The translations under genes and the position numbers were made by a program. Below the pieces are notes generated by a model, which was not told the origin of the DNA, ran no database searches, and was given only the letters and a program-made list of their open reading frames with translations. From Streptomyces sp. YS415 (lineage in GTDB: Bacteria; Actinomycetota; Actinomycetes; Streptomycetales; Streptomycetaceae): DNA of 64,000 nucleotides. The DNA lies in contig NZ_JAMJFL010000011.1 of the NCBI RefSeq assembly GCF_023544665.1, forward strand, positions 186,001 to 250,000, in the 5' to 3' direction. Shown here piece by piece: positions 1 through 7,594 of this stretch (its first letter is position 1; the number at the start of each line of letters is the position of its first letter).

Positions 1-266
1 GCGCCCGCCCGGCGGGTGGCGCCGAAGGCGACCAGCTGCGCGTGCCGGAAGTCGATCTCCTGCTGGGCGCGGGCGAAGAACTCGGTGTCCCGCGGGTTGG
101 CGCCGGGCCAGCCGCCCTCGATGAAGCCCACGCCGAAGTCGTCCAGGTGCCGTGCGATGGCCAGCTTGTCCGCGACGGTGAGGTTGATGCCCTCGCGCTG
201 GGCGCCGTCGCGCAGGGTGGTGTCGAAGACGTGGAACGAGTCGTCGAGCTCGCTGGTGTCCGTCAT
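1..266 (-). CDS. cimA: Citramalate synthase, N-terminal part (cut by window edge)
   Basis: Only the first 88 residues are in the window. The N-terminus shows the DTTLRDGAQREG signature of the HMGL-like/isopropylmalate synthase TIM barrel, followed by EGGWPGANPRD, which is typical of CimA rather than LeuA. Citramalate synthase condenses pyruvate and acetyl-CoA to citramalate, the entry to the threonine-independent route to 2-oxobutyrate and isoleucine. The ATG at 266 is preceded by AGGAG about 10 nt upstream. The upstream leader carries an Ile-Ile peptide and a terminator, so attenuation by isoleucine supply is likely. The LeuA/CimA distinction rests on these N-terminal motifs only. Confidence 0.85.
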   Translation of the reverse strand, partial: MTDTSELDDSFHVFDTTLRDGAQREGINLTVADKLAIARHLDDFGVGFIEGGWPGANPRDTEFFARAQQEIDFRHAQLVAFGATRRAG

Positions 267-378
267 GGTCTGAAGGCTCCTGAGGTATGGATCTCGGTCT
301 GTACCGGAATGACCGGCTCCACCGTCCTCCAATGATCCCTCGCGCTACGGTCCCGGCTGCAGGTGGGCCAGAAATGCG

Positions 379-404
379 AAAAACCCCTCGCGGGTGCGAG
401 AGGT
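379..404 (-). terminator. Rho-independent terminator/attenuator in the cimA leader
   Basis: On the minus strand ACCTCTCG-CACC-CGAGGGGT forms an 8-bp stem with one U-G wobble, followed directly by five T. It lies about 55 nt after the stop of the putative leader peptide and 110 nt before the cimA start, which is the position of an attenuator rather than a terminator of an upstream gene. Confidence 0.75.
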
Positions 405-431
405 CTGCGCGCGGGTCGAGGACGACGGTGT

Positions 432-458
432 CCGCCCGTACCTGGTCGTACGTGGCGG
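432..458 (-). promoter_or_regulatory. Candidate pause hairpin of the cimA attenuator
   Basis: Immediately after the leader stop codon the minus strand reads CCGCC-A-CGTAC-gaccag-GTACG-GGCGG. This is a 10-bp stem with a single bulged A. In the classical attenuation layout it would be the ribosome-pausing hairpin upstream of the terminator. The assignment is inferred from position and symmetry. Confidence 0.5.
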
Positions 459-494
459 TCACTGCGGACCGGCGCGCCTGCTGCCAATAATCAT
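459..494 (-). CDS. Putative leader peptide of cimA (MIIGSRRAGPQ)
   Basis: An 11-codon frame, ATG ATT ATT GGC..., has tandem isoleucine codons straight after the start. It ends at a TGA directly followed by a hairpin and then a U-tailed terminator. Isoleucine is the end product of the citramalate pathway, so the codons match the regulated gene. No Shine-Dalgarno is visible; a GTG five codons upstream in frame (509) is an alternative start. ATT is a rare codon in a genome this GC-rich, which strengthens the regulatory reading. Not confirmed by conservation. Confidence 0.55.
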   Translation of the reverse strand: MIIGSRRAGPQ

Positions 495-509
495 GGCGAA
501 CGAGAGCAC

Positions 510-536
510 GGGGGCAGTCTGGCACAGACCGCCCCC
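510..536 (-). terminator. Stem-loop between the beta-propeller gene and the cimA leader
   Basis: GGGGGC-G-GTCTG-tgc-CAGAC-T-GCCCCC is a nearly perfect 12-bp stem 54 nt after the stop of the upstream minus-strand gene. There is no T tract, as is common for Streptomyces terminators. It could instead lie in the cimA promoter. The 267-589 gap holds nothing else that I recognise. Confidence 0.5.
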
Positions 537-589
537 GCGCTCACCGCCGTCTCAGCATGCGAACCCGTTCCTGGTCACCGCGGCCGGGG

Positions 590-1858
590 TCACCGCAGCC
601 GGAACAGGAAGCCGTCGCCCGCCGCGTTGGTGTCGCCGGGGACGAGTTCGGACGAGGCGGAGTAGACGGACAGCAGCCGGCCGCCCCGGGCGAAGGCGCT
701 GGGTGCCGCGGATCCCTCGCTCTGCGGTCCGCCCGCCAGGGTGCGGGTGACGAGCTGGGTACGGCCGCTGCGCAGATCCCGGACGTGGACGTTCTCCGCG
801 ACGACCTCGTCGCCGGACCGGGTCTCGGTGGTGTAGGCGAGACGGCGGCCGTCGGGGCTGAGCAGACCGGCGCCGAGCCCGCCCGCGCCGTCGTGGGTGA
901 TCCACCGGGTCGTCCCGGTGCGGCTGTCGTACACGTACAGCTCCCAGGTGTACTCCGGCGCCTCGGGCACCACGCTCTCGTCGAAGGAGGCGTACGAGAG
1001 GTACCGGCCGTCCGCCGAGAGCGTCACGCCCCCCGGGCTGCCGTCGGTGAACTCGCCCGCGACCGCGTTCACCGGCTTCTGCTCCCCGGTGCCCAGGTCG
1101 ACGTGCCACAGCTCGTGCCGCCCACCGCGCGGGTGCCGCTGCACGTAGGCGAGGTGGCTGCCGTCGGCGCTCAGGGTGACGCCGGAGACGTACCAGTCCG
1201 CCGGGACGCGGTCGCTGACCCGCTGGGCGGTGCCGGTGCGGCGGTCGACGACGTAGGCGAGGGTCCGGTCGTTCGCGGCCCCCTCCATCCGCTGCGCCGA
1301 GGCGCCGAAGGCGACGTACCGGCCGTCGGCCGACATGTCGAAGGTGTCGAACGCCCAGGCGGAGCCGCCGTCGGCGCCGACACTGACCCGTTCCGTGCGG
1401 CCGGTGCTGCGGTCGTGGACGTAGACGTCCTCCACATGGCCGGCGGGCGGTCCGGAGGGCCACTCCGCGAGGTTCTTCGCCGTGGACATGAAGGCGACGT
1501 ACCGGCCGTCGGCACTGATCTCCGCCCGGTGGCTGCCCGAACCGCCCTCCGCCTGGCTCCCGTCCGAGGAGACGTTGACCCGCTCGACGGTGCCCCGGCG
1601 CAGGTCCCGGACGAACACGTCGCTGCGTTCGTTGGTGTCCCCCGGCACCACGTCCGGGTCCTCCGAGACGAACGCGGCGAAGCGCCCGTCCGCGGTGAGC
1701 GCCGCGCCGCCCGACCCCCGCTCGATCTGCTCCCCCGTCGCCGTCAGCGTGATCCGCTCGGGTCCGGGCCCCGGCGCCGGTGCCGCGGACGTCGCCGACA
1801 GCGCGACCATCGCCCCCGCGAGCACGGCGACGGACACTCCTCGCTTGGTTCTGAACAC
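590..1858 (-). CDS. Secreted WD40-like (PD40) beta-propeller protein
   Basis: A 422-residue protein with an N-terminal signal sequence (basic MFRTKRG, hydrophobic 9-25, AxA-like cleavage near 26). About seven propeller blades carry the PD40 signature SADGRYVAF or close variants (SADGRF, SADGSH, SPDGRR). This is the TolB/WD40-like repeat family, exported and probably a protein- or ligand-binding scaffold. No catalytic motif is visible. It is a single gene between a TetR gene and the cimA leader. Nothing in the sequence gives the ligand. Confidence 0.8.
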   Translation of the reverse strand: MFRTKRGVSVAVLAGAMVALSATSAAPAPGPGPERITLTATGEQIERGSGGAALTADGRFAAFVSEDPDVVPGDTNERSDVFVRDLRRGTVERVNVSSDGSQAEGGSGSHRAEISADGRYVAFMSTAKNLAEWPSGPPAGHVEDVYVHDRSTGRTERVSVGADGGSAWAFDTFDMSADGRYVAFGASAQRMEGAANDRTLAYVVDRRTGTAQRVSDRVPADWYVSGVTLSADGSHLAYVQRHPRGGRHELWHVDLGTGEQKPVNAVAGEFTDGSPGGVTLSADGRYLSYASFDESVVPEAPEYTWELYVYDSRTGTTRWITHDGAGGLGAGLLSPDGRRLAYTTETRSGDEVVAENVHVRDLRSGRTQLVTRTLAGGPQSEGSAAPSAFARGGRLLSVYSASSELVPGDTNAAGDGFLFRLR

Positions 1859-1966
1859 GTTTCCCCCGTGATGCTTCCCCGGCCCTGCGCCAGGGCTCCC
1901 GTCGAGGGGAACGCACCCCGCGCCACCGCGTCAATCCGCAGAATTGAGTACAACCCGGGCGTACCG

Positions 1967-2566
1967 TCAAGCGTCCGCGAGGAGGCCTTCGCGCAGGAAC
2001 TCCTGTACGTGGCCGAGAACTTGCGCCCGGTCCGTGCCACGCAGCCCGATCGCCACATGGATGGAGAAGCCGTCGAGGAGGGCCCTGAGGCGGGCCGCGA
2101 AACGGTCCGGGTCGACCGCTCGGAACTCTCCCCGGGAGATCCCCTCGGCGAGCAGGGCGACCAGGTCGCGGTGCCAGGCGCCCTCGATCGCGGCCTGCCG
2201 GTCGCGGGCGGCGTCGTCGGCGTTCTGCGAGCGGTTCCAGACCTCCAGCCACAGCGTCCAGTGCGGGTCGCGATGCCCGTCCGGGACGTACAGGTCGACG
2301 TAGGCGTCGAGCCGTTCCCGGACCGGCCCCGTCCGGGTCAGCAGCCGGCCGCGCTCGGCGCCGAGCCGGCCCTCGCTCCACTCCAGGGTCGCCAGCAGCA
2401 GTTCGTCCTTGGAGCCGAAGTAGTAGAGCAGATGGCCGCTGCTCATCCCGACCTCGCGGCCGAGCGCCGCCATGGTGAGCTTCTCCAGCCCGCGCTCGGC
2501 GATCATCTCCATGGCGGCGACGAGGACGTCCTCCCGCGGCGGCGCGTGCTTGCGCGCACCGGCCAT
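1967..2566 (-). CDS. TetR-family regulator of the urease/agmatine deiminase operon
   Basis: A 199-residue TetR protein. The N-terminal helix-turn-helix spans about residues 25-55 (LTMAALGREVGMSSGHLLYY) and is followed by an all-alpha ligand domain resembling the BetI type. I chose the ATG at 2566 because AGGAG lies 6-8 nt upstream; a longer frame would run into the preceding gene. It is the last gene of ureAB-ureC-aguA-tetR, 10 nt after aguA. The likely targets are the paired palindromes in the shared ureAB/permease promoter, giving autoregulation. The effector is unknown; a substrate of the permease or the deiminase is the obvious guess. Confidence 0.85.
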   Translation of the reverse strand: MAGARKHAPPREDVLVAAMEMIAERGLEKLTMAALGREVGMSSGHLLYYFGSKDELLLATLEWSEGRLGAERGRLLTRTGPVRERLDAYVDLYVPDGHRDPHWTLWLEVWNRSQNADDAARDRQAAIEGAWHRDLVALLAEGISRGEFRAVDPDRFAARLRALLDGFSIHVAIGLRGTDRAQVLGHVQEFLREGLLADA

Positions 2567-2576
2567 CCGACGGCTC

Positions 2577-3596
2577 CTAGCTCTTCGGCTGCTGCTGGGT
2601 GATGCAGTGGATGCCTCCACCGCCCGCGAAAATGGTACGGGCGTCCACCAGCGTCACCGTCCGCTCGGGGAACAGCCGCCGGAAGATCCCGGCCGCGATC
2701 TCGTCCCGGGGGTCGTCGAAGGCGCACAGGACGACTCCGCCGTTGCAGAGATAGTGGTTGATGTAGGAGTAGTCGACCCAGTCGCCGTCCTCGTCCTTGA
2801 GGACGGTGGGCGCGGGGATCTCGACGACCTCCAGGCGGCGGCCCTTCGCGTCGGTCTGGCCGCGCAGGATTTCCAGGTACTGCCGGGAGCGGGCGTGGTC
2901 CGGGTGGTCCGGGTTCTGCTGGCTGTGCACGACGACGGTGCCGGGCCGGGCGAACGCGGCGACGATGTCGACGTGGCCCTGGGTGCCGTACATCCCGTAG
3001 TCGCCGGCCAGGCCGTGCGGGAGCCAGATCGCCTTGGTGGTGCCGAGCTTGGCGTGGATCTCCGCCTCGACCCGCTCCCGGCTCCAGTCGGGGTTGCGGC
3101 CCGCGCCGAGCTGGACGGTGTCGGTCAGCAGGACCGTGCCCTCGCCGTCGACGTGGATCGCGCCGCCCTCGTTGACGAGCGTCGAGGGGAGGACGGGCAC
3201 CCCCGCCAGGTCGGCCACATGCCGGGCGATCTTGGAGTCGTGCTCCCAGCGGGCCCAGTCCTGGCCGCCCCAGCCGTTGAACACCCAGTCCACGGCGGCC
3301 AGTCGGCCCTCCTCGTCCTTGACGAAGGTGGGACCGATGTCGCGCATCCACGCGTCGTCGAGCTCGCGCTCGGCCAACTCGATGTCCGGGCCGAGCAGTT
3401 CGCGCGCACAGTCGCCCTGTCCCGGGCCGTGCACCACCGTCACCGGTTCGAAGCGGCGCACCGCGCGGGCCACGGACGCCCAGGCGGCGCGGGCCTCGGC
3501 CAGCTCCTCCTCGGTGGTGAAGGTGGGGTTGGGGCCGGGCCAGGCCATCCAGGTGCGCTCGTGCGGAGCCCACTCGGGGGGCATGCGGAAGGTCAT
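2577..3596 (-). CDS. aguA: Agmatine deiminase (peptidyl-arginine deiminase superfamily)
   Basis: A 339-residue enzyme of the PAD_porph/agmatine deiminase family. It hydrolyses the guanidine of agmatine to N-carbamoylputrescine plus ammonia. Visible family motifs are MPPEWAPHERTWMAWP at the N-terminus, WMRDIGPTF near 89, NHYLCNGGVV, and the C-terminal GGGGIHCITQQ with the nucleophilic cysteine at about residue 331. It starts 8 nt after ureC and is clearly in the same operon. Placement beside a urease and an NCS1 permease suggests catabolism of a guanidino or ureido compound for nitrogen. Substrate identity within the family is inferred. Confidence 0.85.
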   Translation of the reverse strand: MTFRMPPEWAPHERTWMAWPGPNPTFTTEEELAEARAAWASVARAVRRFEPVTVVHGPGQGDCARELLGPDIELAERELDDAWMRDIGPTFVKDEEGRLAAVDWVFNGWGGQDWARWEHDSKIARHVADLAGVPVLPSTLVNEGGAIHVDGEGTVLLTDTVQLGAGRNPDWSRERVEAEIHAKLGTTKAIWLPHGLAGDYGMYGTQGHVDIVAAFARPGTVVVHSQQNPDHPDHARSRQYLEILRGQTDAKGRRLEVVEIPAPTVLKDEDGDWVDYSYINHYLCNGGVVLCAFDDPRDEIAAGIFRRLFPERTVTLVDARTIFAGGGGIHCITQQQPKS

Positions 3597-3604
3597 CGCG
3601 GGTC

Positions 3605-5317
3605 CTAGAGGAAGTAGAGGCGGTTCAGGGAGACCGAGTCGGCCGGCTCGGACCGCAGCGGCTCGCCGTCGAGCGTGACGAGCCCGGTGCGCTGGTCGAC
3701 GTCGACCGCTCCGGTACGGGAGTTCAGGCGCAGGTCGGCCGGTCCGATGCCGCGGGTGCCGCGGACGGCGACCCGGCGGCGCCGGGTCGGCATGGTGTCG
3801 TTGCCCTGGTCGAGGGCGGCCCGGGCGACGAACGCGACGGAGATCTCGGCGGGGGTGGCGCCGTGCGCGCCGAACTGCGGGCCCAGTACGAGGGGTTCGC
3901 AGGTGTCGGTGGCGGCGTTGGGGTCGCCGGTCACGCCGTAGGCCGGGAAGCCGGACTTCAGCACCAGCTGCGGTTTGGCGCCGAAGTACTCGGGGCGCCA
4001 GAGCACGATGTCGGCGAGCTTGCCGACCTCCAGGGAGCCGACCTCGTGCGAAAGCCCGTGGGCGATGGCCGGGTTGATGGTCAGCTTGGCCATGTAGCGC
4101 AGGACGCGCTCGTTGTCGTGGCCGACGCCGGGGTCGCCGAGCTCGGCCTTCATCTTCCCGGCCATGGCGAACGTACGGCGGACGGTCTCGCCGGCGCGGC
4201 CCATGCCCTGCGCGTCGGAGGAGGTGATGCCGATCGCGCCCAGGTCGTGCAGCACGTCCTCCGCGCCCATCGTCCCGGCGCGGATGCGGTCCCGGGCCAT
4301 GGCGGCGTCGCCGGGCAGGTCCGTCTTCAGGTCGTGGACGGAGACGATCATGCCGTAGTGCTCGGCGACCGCGTCCCGCCCGAAGGGCAGCGTGGGGTTG
4401 GTCGAGGAGCCGATGACGTTCGGGACGCCCGCCATCTTCAGCACGTTGGGCACGTGTCCGCCGCCGCAGCCCTCGATGTGGAAGGCGTGGATGGTGCGGC
4501 CCTCCAGCACCCGCAGGGTGTCCTCGACCGACAGGCACTCGTTCAGGCCGTCGCTGTGCAGGGCGACCTGGACGTCGTGCTCCTCGGCGACCCGCAGCGC
4601 GGTGTCCAGCGCCCGGGTGTGCGCGCCCATGTCCTCGTGCACCTTGAAGCCGGACGCGCCGCCCTCGGCGAGCGCCTCCACCAGGGGCGCGCCGTGGGAG
4701 GACGAACCCCGCCCGAGGAAGCCGATGTTGACCGGCCAGGCGTCGAAGGCGGCGAAGGCGTGCTTCAGCGCCCACGGCGAGTTCACGCCGACGCCCCACA
4801 CGGGCCCGAACTCCTGCCCGATGACCGTGGTGACGCCGGAGGCCAGGGATGCCTCCATGATGCGCGGCGACAGCAGATGGACATGGGTGTCGACGGCACC
4901 GGCGGTGGCGATGAGCCCCTCGCCGGAGACGATGGACGTACCGGTGCCGACCACGACGTCGACCCCGTCGAGGGTGTCGGGGTTCCCGGCCCGCCCGATC
5001 GAGTGGATGCGGCCCTCGCGGATGCCGATGGAGACCTTCCGGATCCCCTGGACGGCGTCGATCACGACGACATTGCTGATGACGACGTCACAGGTGTCCC
5101 GGACGGCGGCGGCCTTGAGGTGGAGTCCGTCGCGGGCGGTCTTGCCGAACCCGGCCAGGAACTCGTCGCCGTGGCGCTGGGAGTCGGACTCGACCTCGAC
5201 GGTCAGGCCGGAGTCCCCGAGCCGGATCCGGTCGCCCGCGCGGGGGCCGTGGGTGGCGGCGTACTCGTGCGGCGTGAGGCGGCGGGCCTCGGCGGGGTGG
5301 CCTCCGGGGCGGCTCAT
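3605..5317 (-). CDS. ureC: Urease alpha subunit (UreC), divergent
   Basis: A 570-residue urease alpha homologue. The nickel ligands are all present: His145 and His147 (THVH), the lysine normally carbamylated (Lys225 in GFKVHED), His254, His280 (FHIEGCGGGH) and Asp368 (SSDAQ). The catalytic histidine is kept as His328. The mobile flap is unusual: canonical VCHHLDP reads SVHDLKT here, so the flap Cys becomes Val327 and the second His becomes Asp329. It overlaps the upstream ureAB by ATGA. No ureD, ureE, ureF or ureG gene lies in the window, so nickel loading must rely on genes elsewhere. It may be a low-activity urease or may act on another amide or ureido substrate. Confidence 0.9.
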   Translation of the reverse strand: MSRPGGHPAEARRLTPHEYAATHGPRAGDRIRLGDSGLTVEVESDSQRHGDEFLAGFGKTARDGLHLKAAAVRDTCDVVISNVVVIDAVQGIRKVSIGIREGRIHSIGRAGNPDTLDGVDVVVGTGTSIVSGEGLIATAGAVDTHVHLLSPRIMEASLASGVTTVIGQEFGPVWGVGVNSPWALKHAFAAFDAWPVNIGFLGRGSSSHGAPLVEALAEGGASGFKVHEDMGAHTRALDTALRVAEEHDVQVALHSDGLNECLSVEDTLRVLEGRTIHAFHIEGCGGGHVPNVLKMAGVPNVIGSSTNPTLPFGRDAVAEHYGMIVSVHDLKTDLPGDAAMARDRIRAGTMGAEDVLHDLGAIGITSSDAQGMGRAGETVRRTFAMAGKMKAELGDPGVGHDNERVLRYMAKLTINPAIAHGLSHEVGSLEVGKLADIVLWRPEYFGAKPQLVLKSGFPAYGVTGDPNAATDTCEPLVLGPQFGAHGATPAEISVAFVARAALDQGNDTMPTRRRRVAVRGTRGIGPADLRLNSRTGAVDVDQRTGLVTLDGEPLRSEPADSVSLNRLYFL

Positions 5318-6009
5318 CGGGCGGCCTCCTCTCCGGGAACGCCCAGGTAGCCGCAGGCAGCGGCCCTGCGCAGGGCCTCTTCCTTCGCTCCCGGCGCGTC
5401 CAGCGGCCCGTCGACCAGCCCGGCGAAGCCGATCGCGATCCGGGCGCCGCCGATCGGCACCAGGCCGACCTCGGCGCTCTCGCCCGGTCCGAAGCGCACG
5501 GAGGACCCGGCGGGGACCGCAAGCCGCATGCCGTAGGCCCGCTCGCGGTCGAAGTCGAGGCGCGGGTTGGCCTCGAAGAAGTGGAAGTGGGAGGTGACGG
5601 AGACCGGCACGGCGGCCGTGTTGGTGACCGGAAGGCGCACGGCGGCCTCGGGTTCGGGGTGCTCGGGGCCGGGCAGCAGCGCGCCGGGCGCCTCCGCCCC
5701 GAGTCCGGCGCCGATCGGGTCGGAGACGACCGCGAGCCGGGAGCCGTCGTCGAAGACGGCCTCCACGTGCACCTCGGTGACCACGTCCGCGACCCCGGGC
5801 AGCACATCGTCCGGACCGAGCACCGAGCGGGCGGCCTCGACGGCCTCCGCCAGGCGTCGGCCGTCCCGGGCGGCCTCACAGACGGTGTCCGCGATGAGGG
5901 CGGTGGCCTCCGGCACGTTCAGCCGCAGGCCGCGGGCCCGGCGGGCGCGGGCCAGCTCGGCGGCTCCGAAGAGCAGCAGCCGGTCACGTTCCGTGGGAGT
6001 CAGTCTCAT
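5314..6009 (-). CDS. ureAB: Fused urease gamma-beta subunit
   Basis: A 231-residue fusion. Residues 1-100 are the gamma subunit (MRLTPTERDRLLLFGAAELA start), and about 110-225 the beta subunit (LPVTNTAAVPVSVTSHFHFFEAN and GARIAIGFAGLVDGPLD). Such fusions are known in actinobacteria and Helicobacter-type ureases. It pairs with the alpha subunit downstream, with which it overlaps by 4 nt. It is the first gene of the leftward operon and is preceded by a promoter region with two candidate operator palindromes. GGAGGTGCC lies just upstream of the ATG. Confidence 0.9.
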   Translation of the reverse strand: MRLTPTERDRLLLFGAAELARARRARGLRLNVPEATALIADTVCEAARDGRRLAEAVEAARSVLGPDDVLPGVADVVTEVHVEAVFDDGSRLAVVSDPIGAGLGAEAPGALLPGPEHPEPEAAVRLPVTNTAAVPVSVTSHFHFFEANPRLDFDRERAYGMRLAVPAGSSVRFGPGESAEVGLVPIGGARIAIGFAGLVDGPLDAPGAKEEALRRAAACGYLGVPGEEAAR

Positions 6010-6038
6010 GCCGCGGGCACCTCCTTGTCTTCCAGTCG

Positions 6039-6124
6039 TTAGAGCAACACTCTAAACATCAGATTCTCACGAGGGAAACATTGACGCGCCAGCTTTGGAA
6101 ACGTCACATTGAGCGTCGCTCTAA
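6039..6124. promoter_or_regulatory. Divergent ureAB/permease promoter with two related palindromes
   Basis: TTAGAGCAACACTCTAA (6039-6055) is a perfect 6-bp inverted repeat. TTGAGCGTCGCTCTAA (6109-6124) is a near-perfect second copy about 70 bp away. They flank the centre of the 148-bp gap between two divergent genes and fit TetR operator size. One site lies close to each start codon, so a single regulator could repress both directions. Binding by the operon's own TetR is inferred. Confidence 0.6.
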
Positions 6125-6157
6125 CTTTTCAAGGCGGCCGATCAAGGGAGACCAGCC

Positions 6158-7594
6158 ATGCCGATGGAACGACGCGGAGTCGACACCATCCCCGACGAGG
6201 AACGCACCAGCGGACCCCGTGACCTCGTCTCGATCCTGGTGGGGTCGAACCTCTGCCTCGGCGTGATCATCTTCGGGTGGCTGCCGCCGTCCTTCGGCCT
6301 CGGCTGGTGGGCGTCGGTCAGCTCGATCCTGGTGGGCACGGCCGTCGGCATCGCCCTGACCGCCCCGCTCGCCCTGATCTCCCTGCGCACGGCGACGAAC
6401 CTGTCCACGTCCTCCGGCGCCCAGTTCGGGGTGCGCGGCCGGCTGGTCGGCTCGGTGGTCGGCCTGCTGCTCGCCCTCGGCTACACCGCGCTGACCGTGT
6501 GGATCGGCGGCGACGTGATGCTCGGCGTCCTCACCCGCCTGTTCGGCATCCCCGCGAACGACCTCTCCTACGGCCTCGTCTACGCCCTGCTCGCCGCGGC
6601 GACGGTCACCGGCGCGGTCTACGGCTACCGGGTGCTGCTCGCCCTGTCCCGCGTCCTCGCGGTCGGCATGACGGCCCTGCTGCTGCTCGGCGTCCTCGCC
6701 TACGCCCCCGACTTCACCACCACCGCGCTCCCCGAGGCCGGCGGCTATCTGCTGGGCGGGTTCTGGCCGACGTGGCTGCTGGCCGCGGTGGCCGCGGGCC
6801 TGTCCGGCCCCATCGCCTTCATCACGCTGCTCGGCGACTACACCCGCTACATCTCCCCGGCCCGCCACTCCTCCCGCAAGGTCCTGCACGCCACCTGGCT
6901 CGGCCTTGCGCTCGGCCTGCTCGTCCCGCAGCTCTTCGGCACCTTCACGGCGTACGCGGCGGGCGCCGCCCTCGACTACGCCGGTCCCCTCGTCGACGCG
7001 GCACCCACCTGGTACCTGGTCCCGCTGCTGCTCGCCGCCTCCGCGGGCTCGGTCGGCAATGCGGGTCTGATGCTCTACTCCATGGGCCTCGACCTGGACG
7101 CCATCCTGCCGCGCGCCTCCCGGGCGACCGCCACCTATACGGTCGCGGTGATCGCCACGGTCTGCGTCTTCGTGGGCCACTACGCCTCCACCGCCCAGGA
7201 CGCGATGACCTCCTTCGTCCTGCTGCTGACGGCGATCGGCACCCCGTGGGCGGTCATCACCCTGATCGGCTTCGCGCGCTGCCGTGGGGTCTACGACGCG
7301 GAGGCCCTCCAGGTCTTCAACCGCCGCGCGCGGGGCGGGATCTACTGGTTCACCGGCGGCTGGAACATCCCGGCGACGGTGTCCTGGGCGCTGGGGGCGA
7401 CGGTCGGCGTCCTCGCGGTGGCGCTTCCCTCGTACGAGGGCCCGCTGCTGGCGCTGACCGGCGGGGTGGACTGCAGCTTCCTGCTGTCGGGCGCGGTGGG
7501 AGGCGCCCTGTACCTGGCGCTCACGGCCCGGGAGAGCACGAAGGCCGCCGTGGACCCGCGGTCCACGACGGCCCTGGCGAACAGCGAGGCCTAG
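6158..7594 (+). CDS. NCS1-family permease (purine/cytosine/allantoin type)
   Basis: A 478-residue integral membrane protein with about 12 hydrophobic segments. The N-terminus (ERTSGPRDLVSILVGSNLCLGVIIFG) and the first helices match the nucleobase:cation symporter-1 family, which imports cytosine, purines, allantoin, hydantoins or thiamine with H+ or Na+. The ATG at 6158 has GGGAG 8-12 nt upstream. It is transcribed divergently from ureAB. I infer that it imports a nitrogen-rich compound whose breakdown feeds the urease/deiminase operon. Its stop codon overlaps the convergent ilvE stop. Confidence 0.85.
   Translation: MPMERRGVDTIPDEERTSGPRDLVSILVGSNLCLGVIIFGWLPPSFGLGWWASVSSILVGTAVGIALTAPLALISLRTATNLSTSSGAQFGVRGRLVGSVVGLLLALGYTALTVWIGGDVMLGVLTRLFGIPANDLSYGLVYALLAAATVTGAVYGYRVLLALSRVLAVGMTALLLLGVLAYAPDFTTTALPEAGGYLLGGFWPTWLLAAVAAGLSGPIAFITLLGDYTRYISPARHSSRKVLHATWLGLALGLLVPQLFGTFTAYAAGAALDYAGPLVDAAPTWYLVPLLLAASAGSVGNAGLMLYSMGLDLDAILPRASRATATYTVAVIATVCVFVGHYASTAQDAMTSFVLLLTAIGTPWAVITLIGFARCRGVYDAEALQVFNRRARGGIYWFTGGWNIPATVSWALGATVGVLAVALPSYEGPLLALTGGVDCSFLLSGAVGGALYLALTARESTKAAVDPRSTTALANSEA

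Noticed and set aside
2577..4799. A 740-codon frame joining agmatine deiminase to an out-of-frame stretch over ureC
   Set aside because: Only the part from 3596 has family similarity; the extension is a shadow of ureC, not a fusion.
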